Notes under the pieces: generated by a model
Told to the model about the DNA's origin: nothing
Database searches by the model: none
Seen by the model: the letters and a program-made list of their open reading frames with translations, nothing else
Position numbers and translations under genes: made by a program
Shown here: positions 60,521 to 64,000 of the stretch, one piece after another
How positions within the stretch are numbered: position 1 is the stretch's first letter
Layout: every line of letters begins with the position of its first letter
DNA from: Halomonas alkalisoli
Lineage (GTDB): Bacteria > Pseudomonadota > Gammaproteobacteria > Pseudomonadales > Halomonadaceae
Assembly (NCBI RefSeq): GCF_021412585.1
Contig: NZ_JAKCMI010000040.1
Coordinates: 1 to 64,000, forward strand
DNA length: 64,000 nucleotides
Direction of reading: 5' to 3'

Positions 60521-61250
60521 GGCGTTCTCCTTTCCCTGTGGTGACGAACTTCACGCTATAGAAGCACAGCGCGCCGCAGACGGCGGCAAGCGGAATCGCC
60601 ACGTTGGTGAGCCCGCTCATCGTCAGCAGCAGGGCGATGCCGATGGTGATGGCCAGGGCCAGGGCCAGGCTCCAGCGCCGCGAGGTGAAGCGGGGCGCTA
60701 TCAGCACCAGGAAGAGGGCGGGCAGGGCGAAGGGCAGGATCTCACCCATCAGGGCCCAGCGGGCGACCAGTTCGCCGCCGGCCACCGCGCCCAGCGCCGT
60801 GCCACCGATCCAGCTCAACCAGGCCAGCAGGGCGGCACCGGTGAACCAGCCGAGGCGCTGGGAGGCTGGCAGCTGGGGCAGGCGGGCGTGGGCCACGGCG
60901 AACACCTGGTCGGTAAGGCCGTGCATCAGCCACGGCCACCATCGGCTGGACGTCAGCCAGGGGGCCAGGTTGGGGGCGTAGACCACGTGGCGCACGTTGA
61001 TCAGCAGGGTCATGGCCACCACCAGCCACAGCGGCGCCCCGGCGGCGACCATGCCGACGAACAGGAACTGGGAGGCGCCGGCATAGATCAGCGTCGAGAT
61101 GAGCACGGCTTCCCAGGCACTGAAGCCGGCCTGGGTGGCGATCAGTCCGAAGGAGATGGCCACCGGCACATAGCCGCCGAGCAGCGGAATGGCCTCGCGC
61201 ATGCCCGTCAACCAGGCGCGGGACGGCGAGGACGTGGCTTGCAGGCTCAT
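60513..61250 (-). CDS. azlC: AzlC family branched-chain amino acid exporter subunit
   Basis: A 245-residue membrane protein from the ATG at 61250, which overlaps the regulator's stop (ATGA). The AzlC opening EAIPLLGGYVPVAISFGLIATQAGFSAWEA and the ISTLIYAGASQFLFVG motif are intact. It exports leucine-type or other amino acids together with AzlD. Confidence 0.9.
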   Translation of the reverse strand: MSLQATSSPSRAWLTGMREAIPLLGGYVPVAISFGLIATQAGFSAWEAVLISTLIYAGASQFLFVGMVAAGAPLWLVVAMTLLINVRHVVYAPNLAPWLTSSRWWPWLMHGLTDQVFAVAHARLPQLPASQRLGWFTGAALLAWLSWIGGTALGAVAGGELVARWALMGEILPFALPALFLVLIAPRFTSRRWSLALALAITIGIALLLTMSGLTNVAIPLAAVCGALCFYSVKFVTTGKGERHE

Positions 61251-61774
61251 GAGGTGGTCTCCTCGTGATAGACGACGCTGAGCAGCAGCGTGGCCCAGGT
61301 GTCCCGGGTGCGATAGAGGTGCGGGCAATCGGCGGCGAAGGTGAGGGTGTCGCCGGCCGAGAGGCGCTTGGTGGCGCCTTCCGGCCCGGCCTCCAGTGTG
61401 CCGCTGATAAGCGTGAGGGATTCCCGGGCACCCGGGGTATGGGGCTCGGCTCGGCGCGTGGTGTGGGGCGCGCAGCGCATCCAGTAGGCATCCACCTGGG
61501 GGTGATCCTTGCCCTGGTCGAGCAGGCGCACCTCCACGCCGTCCTCGCCAAGCGGCACGGCAATGGGGGCCACAAGAGTGCCGAAGGGTACCTTCAACTG
61601 CACCGCCAGGCGCCAGATGGTGTCCAGGGTGGGGTTGCCATTGCCCTGCTCGAGGCGTGACAGGTTCGACTTGGCGATGCCGGCGGCGGCGGCCAGCTGC
61701 GAGAGCGACCAGCCTTGCGCCAGGCGCAGGGTCTGCAGGTGCTGGCCCAGGGTGCCGAGTGAGAGCTTGTCCAT
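61247..61774 (-). CDS. XRE-cupin transcriptional regulator
   Basis: A 175-residue regulator with an N-terminal helix-turn-helix (WSLSQLAAAAGIAKSNLSRLEQG) and a C-terminal cupin effector domain (SAGDTLTFAADCPHLYR). It heads the azlCD operon by ATGA overlap, so it most likely controls it in response to an amino acid. A palindrome sits just upstream of the start. Confidence 0.92.
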   Translation of the reverse strand: MDKLSLGTLGQHLQTLRLAQGWSLSQLAAAAGIAKSNLSRLEQGNGNPTLDTIWRLAVQLKVPFGTLVAPIAVPLGEDGVEVRLLDQGKDHPQVDAYWMRCAPHTTRRAEPHTPGARESLTLISGTLEAGPEGATKRLSAGDTLTFAADCPHLYRTRDTWATLLLSVVYHEETTS

Positions 61775-61795
61775 GGTGGTAGTGGGTTCCGAACT

Positions 61796-61827
61796 GTTCC
61801 TTTTAACGAACGTTCTATTAAAGGAAC
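61796..61827. promoter_or_regulatory. Palindromic operator before the XRE-cupin gene
   Basis: GTTCCTTT and AAAGGAAC arms enclose GAACGTTC, itself a perfect palindrome, 22 bp upstream of the start. Likely autoregulatory site. Confidence 0.6.
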
Positions 61828-61876
61828 AAATCTGTCAACCCTTACCGCTCAGCCTCATGTCGTGCTGGCAGGTGCC

Positions 61877-62122
61877 TCAAACGAACTCCGAATCATCGGT
61901 TCTGACCGTCACACCACCCTCCTCGCCCGGCACCATGACCATGAACTCGCCGTTGCCGAGGTAGGTCACGTCGTGGCCATCGTGAGTTCGGAAGGCGGAG
62001 GTGCCGCTAACCGCGCCCGTATGCTGCATTTCGCTGAGTTCGTGGGCGCTGGTGAACATGTCGATCATGTACTCGCGGCCTTGGTCGTCGAAGGCCATTA
62101 TGGTCCTTTCATGCTGGGTCAC
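61877..62122 (-). CDS. Small hypothetical protein
   Basis: An 81-residue acidic protein. The GTG at 62122 has GGGAGG 8 bases upstream; the ATG at 62098 (AAAGG) is an alternative. It contains two short beta-like segments (HDVTYLGNGEFMVMV, GGVTVRTDD). No family recognised. Confidence 0.65.
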   Translation of the reverse strand: MTQHERTIMAFDDQGREYMIDMFTSAHELSEMQHTGAVSGTSAFRTHDGHDVTYLGNGEFMVMVPGEEGGVTVRTDDSEFV

Positions 62123-62433
62123 TGTATTGCCCTCCCGATGATGTCTTCCCCCTGATGTATAGCAGCATACATAGCAACGCTGCGACGGCTGGCGAGCCGC
62201 AGCCTGCAATGGCACCCAGGTGGACTCCTTCCGCTGACGTGTCGCCGTCTGACCTCGGATCAACGACGCTCGACCTCCTTTTCGTTTGGGCATTCCGCTT
62301 AGGCATGGATAACCATCGCCCATCAGTCAAGCGGGATAGCGGTGCAGGGAGCGCGAGGCGATACATGGCAGGGCACGGCCAGACCCGGCTGCTCGCAGCT
62401 GCGTGCGATCAGGTCAGTCGGGCTTTTTCCTGA
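62123..62433. other. Non-coding stretch
   Basis: 311 bp in which I see no credible gene, RNA or repeat; it should contain the promoter of the small minus-strand gene ending at 61877. Confidence 0.5.
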
Positions 62434-62760
62434 TCACCGCCGGTGGCGGTCAAGCAGCCACGGACTGGGCGGTTCAACCGCTTTACGATTGACGTCTGCC
62501 TTAGCCAGCCTGGGGGCGTCGGCCGCGGCATCATCTTGGGCAATGCGCGAGTCTGAAACCACCAGGTCGATGGGCTCCTCGTGCATGAGCGCTAGCGCCT
62601 CATCCCCGTTACTGGCGGTGAGCAGGCGGTAGCCCTCTTGTCGCAGCACGCGACGGAGGGCACGAAGGATGTTTGGCTCATCATCGACCAGAAGAATGTT
62701 GGCGACAGGGGCATCGGTGATTAAGGTATCAGCAGTCATACCAACCTTCGTTACGTTCAC
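62434..62760 (-). pseudogene. Broken response-regulator receiver
   Basis: The first 70 residues are a normal receiver start (ANILLVDDEPNILRALRRVLRQEGYRL, phospho-Asp in DLVVSDSR). After that the frame leaves the family pattern: the switch Thr/Ser and Lys regions are missing and the tail (AADAPRLAKADVNRKAVE) is unlike a receiver. A frameshift or deletion is likely. It lies 3 bp after the kinase gene. Confidence 0.65.
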
Positions 62761-62763
62761 AGT

Positions 62764-63579
62764 TCAGTGGGGTTGGATAATAGGCAGCCAGACACGAAAG
62801 CGGGTGCCGCGGCCCTCTTCGCTTTCCACTTCGATATGCCCGCCGTGCTTCTGCACAATGCTCGATGAGAGGGACAGGCCCAGTCCCGTGCCTTCTCCTA
62901 CCGCCTTGGTGGAGAAGAAGGGTTCGAACAAACGATCGATGTGTTCGGCCTTGATGCCGCGTCCAGTATCATGCACTTCGAACCAGGCCATGCCGGCTTC
63001 ACAGCCGGTGCTCAAGGTGATGACGCCACGCTCTTCGATGGCGTGGGCGGCATTGGTCAGCAGGTTGAGCGCGACCTGATTGAGCTGGGAAGGGAGGCAT
63101 TCGATTTCCGGCAGGTCGCCGTAGGCTTTTATCACCTCAGCCTTGTACTTCAGTTCGTTGCTGACCAGGTTCAAGGTGGAATCGAGCCCACGATGCAAGT
63201 CGGAGGGGCGAAAGTCCTCCTCGTCGATATGCGAAAAATCCTTGAGGGCAGTAATGATTGTCTTTACCCGGCCGATCCCCTCTTCCGATTCGCTGATCAG
63301 GGCTTGGACGTCATCGCGTATATAGCTGTACTCGAGTGTTTCGATCAGACTCTTGAGCTCTTCTAAACTGCTTACCGTCTCGGTGGCATCGATGATCTTG
63401 ACCAGATCGTCGACGTAGCCGGCGAGGGCCTTGAGATTGGAGAAGACATAACCGATGGGATTATTGATTTCATGGGCAACGCCTGCGGCGAGCTGGCCAA
63501 TGGCGGCCATCTTCTCGGACTGGAGCAACTGGGCGTCGACCTCCGCGAGGTCTCGAAGCAGGTGTTTCTTGTGGATCAT
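62764..63579 (-). CDS. Soluble sensor histidine kinase
   Basis: A 271-residue kinase without membrane segments, from the ATG at 63579. The DHp domain has His in AAGVAHEINNPIGYV; the HATPase domain has the N box LLTNAAHAIE, DTGRGI and GEGTGLGLSL. No N-terminal sensor domain is seen, so the protein is short and may be signalling with partners. The adjacent receiver gene is broken, so any partner must be elsewhere. Confidence 0.85.
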   Translation of the reverse strand: MIHKKHLLRDLAEVDAQLLQSEKMAAIGQLAAGVAHEINNPIGYVFSNLKALAGYVDDLVKIIDATETVSSLEELKSLIETLEYSYIRDDVQALISESEEGIGRVKTIITALKDFSHIDEEDFRPSDLHRGLDSTLNLVSNELKYKAEVIKAYGDLPEIECLPSQLNQVALNLLTNAAHAIEERGVITLSTGCEAGMAWFEVHDTGRGIKAEHIDRLFEPFFSTKAVGEGTGLGLSLSSSIVQKHGGHIEVESEEGRGTRFRVWLPIIQPH

Positions 63580-63724
63580 GGTGGGTTCCAGTATGGCTCG
63601 CCGCGACGCTCGACAGGATGAAAGAGAAGGCTCTACCTCTCTTATCGGCTTGCCGAAGGCGGCCTTTAGGCGCACCGAAGAAAAGTTGGACGAAAAGCCT
63701 GCATGTGCTGACCGCCGAGAGTAT

Positions 63725-64000
63725 TCAGCCCTGGCTCTGCACGGCTTCGGGCTGGGGACCCAAGACGCGTAGCACTTCCTCCGTGGTGGTCAAGCCTTGC
63801 GACACCTTGGCGTGGGCATCGTCGAGCAGGGTGAGGTGTTGCCCGCTTCTGGCCAGGGCCTGGAGCTGCCAGGGGTCGTGTCCGCTGGCGATGGCACTGC
63901 GTAACGCATCCGTCAGCAGAATGACCTCATGGAGAGCAGTGCGTCCCCGGTATCCGCGATGACAATGGTTGCATCCCACGGCCTGCCAGGTGGATTTCGG
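63725..64000 (-). CDS. C-terminus of a GspE/PilB-type secretion/pilus ATPase (partial)
   Basis: The last 91 residues of a larger protein entering from beyond the window. The zinc-type AVGCNHCHRGYRGRTALHEV segment, with a CxxC, and the terminal TEEVLRVLG block are the standard end of type II secretion/type IV pilus assembly ATPases. It would power pseudopilus or pilus extension. The catalytic Walker region is out of view. Confidence 0.82.
   Translation of the reverse strand, partial: PKSTWQAVGCNHCHRGYRGRTALHEVILLTDALRSAIASGHDPWQLQALARSGQHLTLLDDAHAKVSQGLTTTEEVLRVLGPQPEAVQSQG

Overview
The window reads as the chromosome of a high-GC gammaproteobacterium, most likely Halomonas or another Halomonadaceae. 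The evidence is inference from gene content: a BCCT compatible-solute carrier paired with a universal stress protein, TRAP carriers, a glutathione-dependent formaldehyde pathway, DUF4168 and DUF294 proteins, and acidic secreted proteins. No rRNA or species marker is present.

Layout. 1-2.2 kb: formaldehyde detoxification (frmA, fghA). 2.2-9 kb: housekeeping and signalling genes (mtgA, an EamA exporter, a DUF4168 protein, a cNMP/CBS/DUF294 protein followed by an exonuclease, and a GAF-GGDEF-EAL enzyme). 9.3-11.5 kb: osmolyte transporter and UspA. 11.9-16.5 kb: a complete polyamine-type ABC operon (ATPase, binding protein, two permeases). 16.7-21 kb: two acidic exported proteins next to a sigma-54-type two-component system; a candidate sigma-54 promoter lies before the first of them. 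21-22.2 kb: a periplasmic PQQ-type sugar dehydrogenase. 22.3-34.5 kb: a sugar-acid catabolic locus with a GntR regulator, lactonase-like amidohydrolase, 3-hydroxyisobutyrate-dehydrogenase-like enzyme, TRAP transporter, PdxA2-like enzyme, L-fuconate dehydratase, LysR regulator and a CaiE/CaiD/CaiB-like trio. The TRAP operon and the CaiD/CaiB operon share an identical 20-bp palindromic operator candidate. 34.5-41 kb: AEC carrier, ABC exporter, small membrane and SRPBCC proteins, and an unusual flavodoxin-fold/UbiA fusion.

41.1-55.4 kb is a genomic island. It sits in the 3' end of a CAU-anticodon tRNA (tRNA-Ile2 type) and is bounded by a 42-bp direct repeat with 2 mismatches. Just inside the left end is a decayed integrase. 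The island is more A+T rich than its surroundings. Its main cargo is a tight five-gene operon: cytosine-C5 methyltransferase, a 708-aa P-loop ATPase, a 512-aa protein of unknown fold, an 1848-aa protein carrying PD-(D/E)xK-like residues followed by a HerA/FtsK-type ATPase, and a Vsr endonuclease. The middle three genes match the size order and architecture of the DptF-DptG-DptH restriction module of DNA phosphorothioation systems. No dnd modification genes are present; a 5mC methyltransferase takes their place. I consider this the best candidate for an undescribed defence system. A two-gene membrane module follows it.

55.4-64 kb: a truncated AbiE toxin-antitoxin pair, a four-copy 23-bp iteron-like array, VapBC, a secreted nuclease/phosphatase, an AzlCD amino-acid exporter with its XRE-cupin regulator, a histidine kinase with a broken receiver partner, and the C-terminus of a GspE/PilB ATPase running off the window.
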